Below are positions 11,914 to 22,068 of a stretch of 64,000 bases of DNA, piece after piece. Made by a program: the position numbers and the translations under genes. This DNA comes from Usnea hakonensis (taxonomy: Eukaryota > Ascomycota > Lecanoromycetes > Lecanorales > Parmeliaceae). Below the pieces are notes generated by a model. That model saw only the letters and a list, made by a program, of their open reading frames with translations. It was not told the DNA's origin and made no database searches. Position 1 is the stretch's first letter. Each line of letters opens with the position of its first letter. Location of the stretch: assembly GCA_013423325.1 (NCBI GenBank), contig BLJB01000235.1, forward strand, positions 1 to 64,000. Reading direction: 5' to 3'.

Positions 11914-12475
11914 GAAGGGGGAGATTAGAATCTACATGTCTGACTAGGAATTGGAGACTGCACAGCCTAGGATTTCTTCAGCATTAGTGGCTGGTATGGG
12001 TGGCAGAAAGGAGCAGCGGAGTCAATCGAGGATGAATTTATTCAATGTTGGACTAGAGACTTGGAAAGTTTGATACCTGTTTCACAAAGCTTTCTCAAAA
12101 ATTGCTTCCTGCTTGCGTGCACATTTGACCATGCTAGCCAGGCTTGACTTGAACTTCAGGTGCCGATATCTCAATGGTGCCAAGACGGCCGAAAGAGAAA
12201 AAAAAAGGCAAACGCCAACAACGCACGAACAAAGTCTCCGAGGAAAATGTTCTCTTTGAAAGGATTGCCCGTCAAAGTAAGTCGGTTTGTCATCGGAGAG
12301 TTGCCGACGAGTAATGTGGTATCTGGAAAGAATCGCAAGAGTAGACGTCGTCACAACAATAAAGCGTTATGGTGCCCGTCGGGCTTTCAAGCTCAAATTC
12401 CATTGCACTTCGTAATCAGATCTCGATTGATTGCGGGTGTAATCAGGAGCGGAGCGGTGCAGTGTGCCATGACCG
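11914..12475. other. Intergenic, convergent 3' ends
   Basis: About 560 bp lie between the stop codons of the MFS gene (+) and the eisosome gene (-). Short frames such as 12160-12486 (+) have no family features and basic, low-quality composition. It presumably holds both 3' UTRs. Confidence 0.5.
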
Positions 12476-13586
12476 CTAGTAATTAGACGCCGCTTCAGGC
12501 TGCCTGACATTTGAGCTTCCACCGAAAGCCCTGTGCTCGGGTGGTGCTGGACCTTCCAAAAGGCCGCCGGTGCTCTCCCCTGCCCCAATCGTTGAGTCTC
12601 CTTCTTGTCCGCTAACACTTGTCGCTGCTGTACCGGCCTGTGCGGGCATAAGGTTGGAACCCATCTCAGTAGCAGCGCTGTGGATCGGTTCGAGATTGGG
12701 TTGCCAGTCGCGAAGATCCTCTTCGGCATCGTTTAATACCTGACGAGCTTGGTGGGCGTGCTCAAAGGCTGGACGCGTGTCGCCGGGGACAACGGGGGTA
12801 TCGTCGAGCAGATTAAGCAGGCGGCGGCCATGGCGAGCGAGCATTATTTGTTTCTCGGCACGCTCGATGGTGGCGGCGAAATGTAGGTCATAGGCTTCCT
12901 TTAGCTTCTGGCGGGTCTGACAACGGCCGTTAGCCTGCGTCAAACTCATGGCTCGGCTGCCAAAGACGTACGACGTTGGTCAGCTGAGCTTCTGCAACCA
13001 GATTCTGTGCCTCGGCCCTGACTAGCTCCTGCTCAAGCTGGACAATCTTGGTACTTTCAGGCTCCTTGTACTTGAGCTTCGCTATCTCATCCGAGATCTT
13101 CGCTTTGTGATTCCGGCTCGGCTGCACCGAGCTCTCGGTATTCCTGATTTGCTTCAGAATGCCGCGGTAATCTTCCAGGTTCTGCGCAAACAGGTCCTCC
13201 TGCTCGCCCAACTCGGACAGGAGAACGCCCAGCTTGTCAGAGACGTCCGAGACGGAGTCGTCTCCCGTAGCCTCGCCCCAGTCTGACAGCTGAGCGGCGA
13301 TGGAGATGCGTTCGCGGCTGGCAGATTCGTAGGCACCAATGGCATGGTTCTCGCTCTTTATGATCTTGAATAGCTTCTTGCTCAATTCCGGCTGCTGGAT
13401 ACCGCGTAGTGAGGCCATGGTGAATCGGTGCTTGGGGGCTGAGCTCCCAGTAGTGGAGGCATTGTCCTTCTTGGACCTTACCGAGAGTGACCGGTTCCTG
13501 ATAGACGGATACAGGTCGTTAGTATAAGAGAGCCGACATTACACAAAGACACGAAGCTTGAGCTTCGAGGCGACAAATACTGACAT
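12476..13586 (-). CDS. PIL1: Eisosome core component, Pil1/Lsp1 family BAR protein
   Basis: Exons on the minus strand: 13586-13543, 13497-12972, 12916-12476 (336 aa). Pil1/Lsp1 proteins form BAR-domain filaments that shape plasma-membrane furrows (eisosomes/MCC) and respond to sphingolipid signalling. Visible family blocks: NRSLSVRSKK near the N-terminus, SLRGIQQPELSKKLFK, QLSDWGEATGDD, SVQPSR, IAQLKYKEP-like (here IAKLKYKEP), LEQELVRAEAQNLVAEAQL and TRQKLKEAYDLHF, the last rebuilt exactly across the 55-bp intron. The Ser/Gly-rich C-terminal tail is variable in the family. The first exon (44 nt, 45-bp intron) is the least certain part; an internal Met at 13418 is the fallback start. Confidence 0.9.
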
Positions 13587-14307
13587 GACAAAGGGTTCTT
13601 AGGTGTCGATTGGTGGTGGAATTGTGGATTGGGAACTGCAGCTTACAGTGCTGACTCGTTGTTCAGGATGGGATGGAACCAAAATGAATTGTTAAGGAAT
13701 ATTGTAGAGGATTTGACTCGTCAATGGAAAGGAATGTCAGCAAGCTCGATAACGATTAATATTTACTTAACAGGGCGACAGAGGGGCTGTAATCTAACCG
13801 CATTAAATATCTTGGCGCTGCCTGCAGGCACTTATATCTACCTCTTAGTTTCTATTGCGCCTTTAACTCCAACATGGTGTTAGCGTATGGCTTTCTAGCA
13901 TACGCTGACCTCAATGCCGACTAGAGATGGAATCGAGGACAGAGGCTCAGACGATCCAGCAAGCAGTCCAGGCCTGAAAGCGTACAACAAGCATAGCCAC
14001 ACGACTACTCTAGTTCTCATCCACCCAAATAAAGAGTGGCCATGTGACTATCCAGCCCTCGTATAATCATCTTCTGCTTTTTGTGAAGTCCCCTCATCTA
14101 TGCTCTTTCGTCACGATTTTTTAAACAAGCACCAACATCACTCGCTATAACTCCATCAATTGCCCCCTCTCACTATTCCTTGTCGCTGCAAAACAAATTT
14201 CATCGAGTCTCCTAAAAGGGAGCCTTCCCGTTTTCCAGACCTACATCCTCTTCGCCGTCGAAAGGCGCCTCCTACATTGAACAAAAAGCTTCCTTCAATT
14301 CCAAACC
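13587..14307. other. Intergenic region upstream of the eisosome gene
   Basis: This 720-bp stretch has normal composition. The part next to 13586 should hold the promoter of the minus-strand eisosome gene. The part near 14,100-14,300 is pyrimidine-rich, as fungal promoters and 5' UTRs often are. No conserved frame was seen. Confidence 0.4.
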
Positions 14308-14505
14308 ATGTGCATGCCCATCCTCTCTCCTCGCCGTAAGCACACCACCGCATCTGGTCCCGCCATTCGCGTCGTCGAGACTCACCACCGGCATCCTGCC
14401 CCGAGGCACAAGACCACTGTGACTAGGACGTATGCAAGCGCGCCGCATAGGCCGACAACCACGACTAGGATTCAAGAAAGGACTACCACGAGGTGGAGAC
14501 GATAG
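14308..14505 (+). CDS. Small basic His/Arg/Thr-rich protein, doubtful
   Basis: A 65-residue ATG-initiated frame with strongly biased composition: MCMPILSPRRKHTT at the start, then a HHRHPAPRHKTT block and a TTTTRIQERTTTRWRR end. A pyrimidine-rich 5' stretch precedes it. The MC.P.....R start and the R/H/T-rich body with a final TRR-type end recall very short fungal proteins of unknown role, but no family can be named. No intron or signal peptide is evident. It could equally be chance coding in a biased sequence. Confidence 0.35.
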   Translation: MCMPILSPRRKHTTASGPAIRVVETHHRHPAPRHKTTVTRTYASAPHRPTTTTRIQERTTTRWRR

Positions 14506-15970
14506 TGTCGTCGTTGAGTATGGGACGGGCCTACGATATCGATGATGGTGCTTCTAGCGGTTCGGGCATCTGGGAGGGCGCTGGGATTTTTGGATGGATG
14601 TGTTCTTACTGAACCGACCACTTTATGGGCTGAGGGGATCTACGATACTGATGAGTCATTGAATAGAGTTGATCGAAAGGGTATATATATTTGTTTCCGT
14701 TTGATATTATGAGAGAATACAACGAAGAGGCATTTAGTCACGAACACGGCATCCGTCTCATCATTGTCTAGGCCTCCGTTACCCCTCTCAGCTGCATGTC
14801 TGTTTGGAATTTGATATGTGGGATCAAAGGCAGAGTATTCGTTCTTCGTATTTGTTACTATATGGGTTCCTAGCAATAAGGCAGGGCAACCGCAGACTTC
14901 AAGAAGCTGCCCGTTGAATGATATTAGGAATACTACTCACGTCGGTAAAGTGCCCACAATTTCCAACGACGCCATGCATGGCATGCATCGTGAAGTAAAT
15001 CCAGACCGTCGTACCATCCACCTCAACTGCCGATATTTGGCATCCGAGCCTTGTTGCTAAATGATCTATACATTGGATACGCCTGAAACAAACTCAAAGG
15101 CCGTTTGCTGCACAGACCTCGTTGAACTTCCAATTGTGCAAATTTCAGGTTCATCTGACAGGTAGCGCTGGACGAGCGTGAGCTGTGACTGTTTTACTGC
15201 AACGCACTGAAATGCTCAGAGTGAGAGACAGCGATGATACAAAGGAACCAGAAAAAATTACGAACTGCAGACCGAGTCATGGCCTGCTGTTAAGTGAATG
15301 GAAGAGTAGTGCTACAACGGAAACAAGACTCCTGATTTGAGAATGGGCAGGGAGGGGATCTGGACACGTTTGGCCTTGACGACAATGCTGAGAAGCAAAG
15401 ACATTCCAGGCCAATGTCCAATCACATTTGCGGAATAAATGTTACATTCGTAAATGCGTTCTCCGTACAAAATCAAATCGAGACGTTCTGGGCAAATAAA
15501 ACGGCTCGGATGAGATAAGGACTTGTTGGCCACTTACTTTATGCTGTTCCAGTGCAGGGGAAGAGTTCTTTGAGCCTGGTGGATCTGAGCTTCGCCATCG
15601 TGGTGAAGACCATGGTATCAGCTTCTATGCTAACGGCCTGGCAGAGATCTAAGGGGAATGAGTGTTTGTTCATTATTGGCGAAGTAGGAGCAGGCTGTAC
15701 ACGTTGCGCAGGTGTCACGATAGTAGTGGCTGCGTCCGAGGTGACAGACTGACAGATTTATGGAATTGAATCAGGTCGCCGCATATCAATTACCCGCTAA
15801 ATTCCAACCAGCATTGTAATTCGGACAGTCACAGTATATTATACATATCCATCCATCCTGCAAGGGCTTTCATCAACCAGGACTTGACCTATCTAGCGCA
15901 AATTCCCCACTATCAGATTATAAGGAAGAAAGAGCAAGATAATGTCGTCAACATTTTGATCGAGACTAAA
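14506..15970. other. Long intergenic stretch without a recognisable gene
   Basis: About 1.46 kb between the small ORF and the Ssr4 stop codon. Only short frames occur (60-80 codons on either strand, several starting at non-ATG codons), with no family features and no splice arrangement that extends them. A small spliced gene or a non-coding RNA cannot be excluded. Confidence 0.4.
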
Positions 15971-17348
15971 TCAAACTCCGGGACTGCGGTCTTCATGAGC
16001 AACACTTTCCTCCATAACTTGGAATGATTCTCTGAAAGCGCCCGCTCCCTGGTCCTCAAAACCTGCGTTCTCTGTTCCGGGAGGGTACCCGGATAATTCT
16101 CCGGCAGTATCCAAATCACCGAAGTCGATGTCTTCAGCGAAATCATTTGCATCAAAGTCCTCTGCAACGTCCTGTTCAGCACCTGGCTCGAAAAGTGGGA
16201 CACTATCGCCTGTGGTGACGTCATTCGGGTTTGTGCCCGTCGGCATGGATGCACTGTCAACAAAGCTCTCTATCTTGGGCATTTCTTCTCCTTCCACTGA
16301 TAGATTGTTTTCTTTATCCACCATTACCCAGTCTTCTGCAGCTGGGTCTTTAGACTCGGCTATATTTTGTACAGCATCAACCTTGACGTCTTCTTGATGT
16401 AAAGTCTCCGCTCCTGGTACATCATGAGTGACGGTTGATGTATTCTCGGCAGGCTGTATGGGGGTAGCCAATCCCGGGCTCTTTGACTCTGAATACGTGT
16501 TCGATGAAGCTGTCGCACCATCGAGATGTCCAAATGTATCAGTCATATCATAGTCGTGGTCTTCAGCATCCTTGGCCTGGTCCTTTTCTTCCAGCCCACC
16601 TTTGTCTATGCACTCAATGTCTTTAACGGACTTGATACTCTTACCTAGGTAGGCTTCCAATCGTGTGGCAAGTTCGTCTGCTCTGTGCTGCTGCTGCACT
16701 GCATCGCCTTTGGTGACTTCGCCATTGATCAATTCGAGGGTCGAGGCTCTGAGATTCTGCTCGGCCTCTTTGAAGTTACGACCTTTGTTAAGCTTCGCCA
16801 TGCGTCTTGCATGCTGGCGTTTTAATTTTTCCATTTCTGCATTTATCTCAGCTATCTTTTCAGTAGCTCGCTTCGTAAAATCTTCTGCTTTCCCCGACTC
16901 TAGCCTGCCTACGCGCGGAGTGGCTGACGCCTCCTCAGGAATTTCTCCATTCGGTTTGGGAAAGGTCTCTCTTGGTGTTGCCTCGATAGGAGCATCAAAA
17001 AAGTCCCGAGTGAGTGATTCGAGTTCGCCTTTCCTACCCAGGCCAAGTTGGCCCGGTATAATCTGCGATGTATCGTACGGAGAATTCAAGATCTCTTCAA
17101 GCCATTCATGATGCTGTGTATATCGACGGAGACTGATCTCTCTTGGGGTGAGAAAGTCCATATAATCCCCTCCAGAAGTGCCTTCTTCCTCATCATAAGG
17201 ATTGTCTTGTACTACGACAGGGGCTGGAATAGCCGTAATTGATCCGTGTGCGTGGCCAGGGCCACCATGGCGCTGACGCTTCGCTGGTGGAGGAGCGATC
17301 CCCGGTTGGGTAATATTGGCTTGCTGGTGCTGCTGGTGCTGCTGCTGC

Positions 17349-17380
<32 letters not shown>

Positions 17381-18221
17381 ATGTTGTTGTTGTTGCTGCT
17401 GCTGGTGCTGTTGCTGCTGGATGTAAGCTTGTTGTTGGCTTCGATTCATGTGTGAGATGACATCGCCTGGGTAACCCTGAGCGGCCGGATACATATTCCC
17501 AGTACCAGGAAGGTTGATCACAGGCCAGTTTGCGCTATCACGCAGCATGAATTCTTTGCGCTCCAGCTGCCCGTGTTTTTGGAGGATCGAGCGCTCATGT
17601 AACGACTGGCGCACCGCATCACTGATACGGATTTGGTGCGCCGGAAAGCGATTCTGAGGCTCCGTCTGAGAGTAATGCCAAATCCATAATGATAGATCGG
17701 GTTTTGGCAAATTAGGATCTGGATTTAGGGCCGGCGTTAATCGAAATCGGCGGCGACAGTGGGTTGCTATCGGTTCAAAGTTTGGGCGGTAGCCACTTCT
17801 GTGAATGTGCATCTCCACTGTCTGATAAGGAATCATCAATACAAGAAACGTGTCATGCATCTGCCAATACATACATATCCCCTCATTTCAGAAGAGAACG
17901 CGGATTCCGCATCTGCCCAAACGAATCCATCGCTTGCCGCTTGGTTTCTCAGCTGGCTTGGTTGCCAAACAAGCATGACCTCCCCATCTGGTGGACAGTC
18001 CAAGTACATCCAGCTCATAGGAGCGACCTCCCTAACGATCCTTGGAGCTTGGATCAAGTATTCAACAGCAAGATCGAGGTTGGTCGTGGGTAATTTGGGG
18101 TAAGGGTTACTCGACACCAGATGGACATGTCGCAACTATTCGCTGTTAGACGCGTGATATGGACCTCTGAGAAGATTGGACATACTAGCTGCGCAGGTAC
18201 AGAGTTGCTTGGTTCACCCAT
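15971..18221 (-). CDS. SSR4: SWI/SNF and RSC complex subunit Ssr4
   Basis: Minus-strand exons: 18221-18186, 18135-17875, 17821-15971 (715 aa). The first exon is only 12 codons (MGEPSNSVPAQL). The introns are 50 and 53 bp. Ssr4 is an accessory subunit of fungal SWI/SNF and RSC chromatin remodellers. The family N-terminal domain is clear over about residues 12-150: LRHVHLVSSNPYPKLP, APMSWMYLDCPPDG, SDGFVWADAE, MRGYTVEMHIHRSGYRP (rebuilt across intron 2), IATHCRRRFRL and SLWIWHYS. A Gln/His-rich low-complexity segment follows (DNA about 17319-17436), then a KAEDFTKRATEKIAEINAEM coiled-coil segment and an acidic C-terminus. Divergent from the RED-like gene. Confidence 0.93.
17319..17436 (-). repeat. 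CAA/CAG trinucleotide tract (poly-Gln/His) inside SSR4
   Basis: Imperfect CAA/CAG/CAC/CAT repeats encode roughly 35 Gln residues broken by single His residues. On the plus strand it reads as GTT/GCT repeats. Such tracts are slippage-prone, so length may differ among strains. Confidence 0.9.
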
Positions 18222-18810
18222 AGCTGCAGGATAGTGAGGCTACAAATGAGTCCTTTGAACCTACAGGCGCTACTCTGGTAGTAGCAGTAGAGCTCACGGT
18301 AGCACAAGAATCATCTAGATACGATCAACAATGGCTTCTAAATGTATCTGAGGATGAATAATTCTAAGGAAGCGTACCTAGAGTACCTAGAGTACTCTAG
18401 CGCCCAGCGTGAACATTCATCTCGGGTGTTCCCGCAATTCGATCTTGATTTTTTTTAGCCCCGAGGCTCATTGATATACCTAAAGTAGGTACCTTAATCG
18501 TCCCACAGACAGACTTAACGATCCAGATCACTGACCGAGGGCCATCCAGAAACAAGAGATCGCTATCTACAAGTGAGTCCTTGCGAGCTCTAGGTGTAGT
18601 GGGTGCTTCTTGTAGCCGTCTCTACATACTCTTGCTCGCCTCCACTTCAGTATCAACAGGAATTTTAACGTCGCTCAATCCGTAACGATGTCAATGCTTC
18701 TTTGAACATATTTGCAGTCTCTTATCGTTGTTGTGTAAAACACCAACCACCATATGCAGCTATACAGGATAAGACTTTTGGGTCTGCGATAAATACTCGA
18801 ACTCGAAGTC
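18222..18810. promoter_or_regulatory. Divergent promoter region between SSR4 and the RED-like gene
   Basis: A 589-bp region between two start codons. It contains a short array of TACCTAGAG-type repeats (18373-18400: GTACCTAGAGTACCTAGAG then TACTCTAG) and a TAGGTACCT palindrome (18487-18495). No gene was seen. Promoter function is inferred from position. Confidence 0.5.
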
Positions 18811-20512
18811 ATGAATAACACCCAGTTCCGCCGGCTCGTGCTGGACACACCCACAGCTTCCAAGGCTGAGGAAAATTCTATAGGATCAAAACTACAGAAT
18901 GGGGGTGCGATTCCAGCCCTTGGTTCTCGTATGAGATCCAACATACCCATGACACCGTACTGTGACCCCAACACATTCATCCTTTCTGGGCAAGCAGTCT
19001 TTACTCCACGGCTCATACTAACTTCAGTCCAGGCGCTCTGTGGCTGGCTCTTTAGGCAACGATTTTGCGCGCCAGCTGGCCGAACGCAACACCGAATTAA
19101 ACCCGTCTGGCGTGAAAAGGTTCCGCTCCTCTGCAGCACCCAAAGGTACCAAGCTACGCTCGGGCTATCAAGATCGCACTCAGCTTCGGACTTCGGGAGA
19201 GGAGGATGACAAGGCTACTCGTGTCAAAGCTCTAGAAGACCTGGTCAGGCTAGGGCAGATGGATCTCGCGACTTTCGAAGCTCTCAGGGACGAGATTGTG
19301 GGCGGTGACGTGAAAGATGTGCATCTGGTCAAGGGACTAGATTACAAGCTTTTGGAGAGGGTTAGAAGAGGAGAAGATGTGCTTGCGGGCGACAGGACTT
19401 CTAAACAGGCAGAGGAACACCATGACCAAAATCGAAAATTCCAGCCAGGGGCTGATGTTGACGACGAATTCGAAAGATTGGAAGAGAGGGATGTCCAACC
19501 AGTTTCGAGAGAACCTGCTTCGAAAAAGGGCGAGATAGCCCGACCTGCGCCTGTTGCAGGTCAGAAACGAACACGAGATGATATACTAAAAGAGCTCAAA
19601 GCGTCTAGACTTGCAGCAGCTGAAAACGCACAGAAGTCGGCTTTGGGGCCTAGGTTTTCAAGAGTCGGTGAGAAGAAAGAGCGCTCTAGGATTGAGAGAG
19701 ATGAACGGGGCCGAGAAATATTGGTGATTATTGGCGAGGATGGTCGAACGAAGAGGAAGGTGAAAAAAACGAAAGCCGGTGAACATAATGGATTGTTGAT
19801 GCCAGAGAAAGACGCAAAGCCGCTGGGTATGGAGGTCACGCCCACAGCACCCCAACTAGCTTCCGAAGACGAAGGCGATGGCGACATTTTCGAGGGTGTA
19901 GGCCTCGATTATAATCCTCTAGGAGATGTTGAGGACGATGAGTATGACTCTAGCGATGGCGACGAGCAAGGCGATGCAGCTCCTGTAGCCGCTTCGTCAA
20001 ACGGGACCCCCAAACAAAAATGCGAGACCGCGTTGAACATGGGCCCACCACCTGTGCCGCCGCAACAACCCCCATTGAGTCGGAAAAATAACTACTTTGA
20101 TGACGCTGAAGAAGATAGTGAGACGACGGATGCCTTAAAACAGAACCCGCTCGCAGACCCCACAATCCTTGCTGCGCTGAAAAAGGCCTCCACCATAAGT
20201 CCATTCACGACCTCCGAGTCAGGCAATGTAGAGGAAGATGCCAAACTCGCGCGACGTAGAAAGATGCTTGAGTCTCACGATCGTGATGCTGATGATATAG
20301 ACATGGACTTTGGCAGTAGCCGTTTTGGAGACGCAGAGGATGTGGAAGATGGGAAGGTGAAGCTAAGTGTATGGGATGGAGAAGGAGGCGAAGGTGGAGG
20401 GAGAGGTGAGGGCAAGGAAAAGAGGAAAAGGGGGCCCAAGAAGAGGAAAGGCGACGTCAATAGCGCGGGGGACGTGCTTAAGGTGATGCGGAGAAGAGAA
20501 GAGGGCAAGTAG
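18811..20512 (+). CDS. RED-like (IK cytokine-type) splicing factor
   Basis: Two exons, 18811-18956 and 19033-20512 (541 aa). The 76-bp intron has a TACTAAC branch site and a CCAG acceptor that rebuilds PMTPRSVAGS. RED/IK proteins join the spliceosomal B complex with SMU1. The RED-like N-terminal domain is recognisable: MNNTQFRRLVL at the start, LGSRMRSNIPMTPRSV, FARQLAERN, KRFRSSAAPKGTKLRSGYQDRTQLR. The remainder is highly charged and probably disordered, with DRGRE-like Arg/Glu stretches, an acidic middle segment and a Lys/Arg-rich C-terminus (KEKRKRGPKKRKG) likely acting as a nuclear localisation signal. An upstream frame at the nearer AG (19027) would break the motif, so the second AG was chosen. 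Confidence 0.9.
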
Positions 20513-22068
20513 CGAGCCCGAAGGTGTAGATATGCAACGGCCACCCAACTTTTGATGGCGTTTTCCATGTTATACAGGCATGAAGCTCGTACGCCGGACG
20601 TTTCCAAGAAGGGCATGGAAGAAGTGAAGCACTTTGATCTGAATTAAATTTGGGAGGGCTGCAGAGCCTGGATTCGGGAGGCGAGAGGTTCTGCACCACC
20701 TCCTGAACTCCCAGTACCATGACCAAATGGCTAAATGGCTAAACGTGGCCGATGTGAAACGGAGAGTAGCACTTCATTTGGGAAGGTCCATGTGAGAAGG
20801 TCAGTATTTTAAGTGCCTTGCCGCAGCATTTGGATCTGTTGAGGCAGAGTCCCTTAGGTTACAGTGACTACCTAGGTAGTTTACATGAAAGATGCCTCAA
20901 TTCTCAAATTTTCTTCTAATCACAAGTCTGAATCTGATAGTAGATGGCTCTTTGAAGTTGTATGATTTGGTTTGTGTAAAATACTTGGTGGTGGTGAAAC
21001 ATTAGCTTCCGAACAAGCCAGGGTCCGCCTCGTAGGTGTAAGAGCTGATTGGACAGATGGGGTCAAGCTGTATTACTAAGCGCTACCTGACAGGGATAAC
21101 CATGGCTCTCAGGTAGTGTTTACATCCTCCCCTGACTTCTGAGACTCCTATTCCTGCCGTTGACCAATCGTTGATACCGCCATCTCATGCATTTATTTTG
21201 AGAATAGAAGAAGAAGAAGGAGAAGAAGAAAAAAAGAAGAAAAAGAAGATCAAAAGAGGCCATGTCGAGCTGTGCTTCAAAATGACTCTGGGATGCAGAA
21301 GGCCTAAAGCGAATAAATGATATCAGGCTACTCGGTTCTGAACTTCTGGTCTGTGGTTCGCTCTCCGGTTTCACGATGAGAAATTGAGATTAAGTCAAGT
21401 CTCGAATATGTCGTTAGAGTATATTATTCCCACGGAGAGATGGTGGAGGGAATATTACACGTAAGATTAATTACCTGCATCCAGATTTCGGCACTGCAAT
21501 GATTTTAATTTCAATATGCATGGATGTGACCAATGATCACTCTTTGACAGGGTAACGATTAAGAGTGTACGTATTGAAATAATGGCTAATGCAGGTACAG
21601 ATACTTAGATAGAGTAGTCCAACAACGGTGACGCCCGGAGATTAGCTGTTAGCTGATGTCCCCTCCCAAGAAAGAAATGAAAATAGAGTAGCCAATCATA
21701 CTCAACCCTCTCCCCTCCCCTTAAAATTCCATCTCTCTGTTTTCTCTTCTTCTTCTTTTTCTCCTTCTCCTTCTTCTTCTCCTCCTTCTTTTTTGCTTCA
21801 CCACCTTGTCGCTGTGCTTGACATTCACCACATAGTCTCTCGTTTAAGAGCATTCGCTCGTTACATTCATTCGGTCCATCGTTGACCTTCACGCTCTCTT
21901 CACAGCCCTGGTCGGCTGTCTTGACACTCTTCGAAATCAACAACAACAACAACAACACATATAACTCAATTAGCCGAGATACCATAAACAATCCCAATCT
22001 CAATCACAACCCTCTCGACTTGATTCTCAATTGAATCATAAGCACGCGCATTTTGGGCATCGATTGCA
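20513..22068. other. Long intergenic region with purine and pyrimidine tracts
   Basis: About 1.56 kb before the GH128 gene. A GAA-rich purine tract (21207-21250) and, about 500 bp later, a CTT-rich pyrimidine tract (21737-21792) stand out. A CAACAACAACAACAACAAC run (21940-21957) lies in the probable 5' UTR of the GH128 gene. No gene was recognised. Short frames crossing these tracts are compositional artefacts. Confidence 0.5.
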
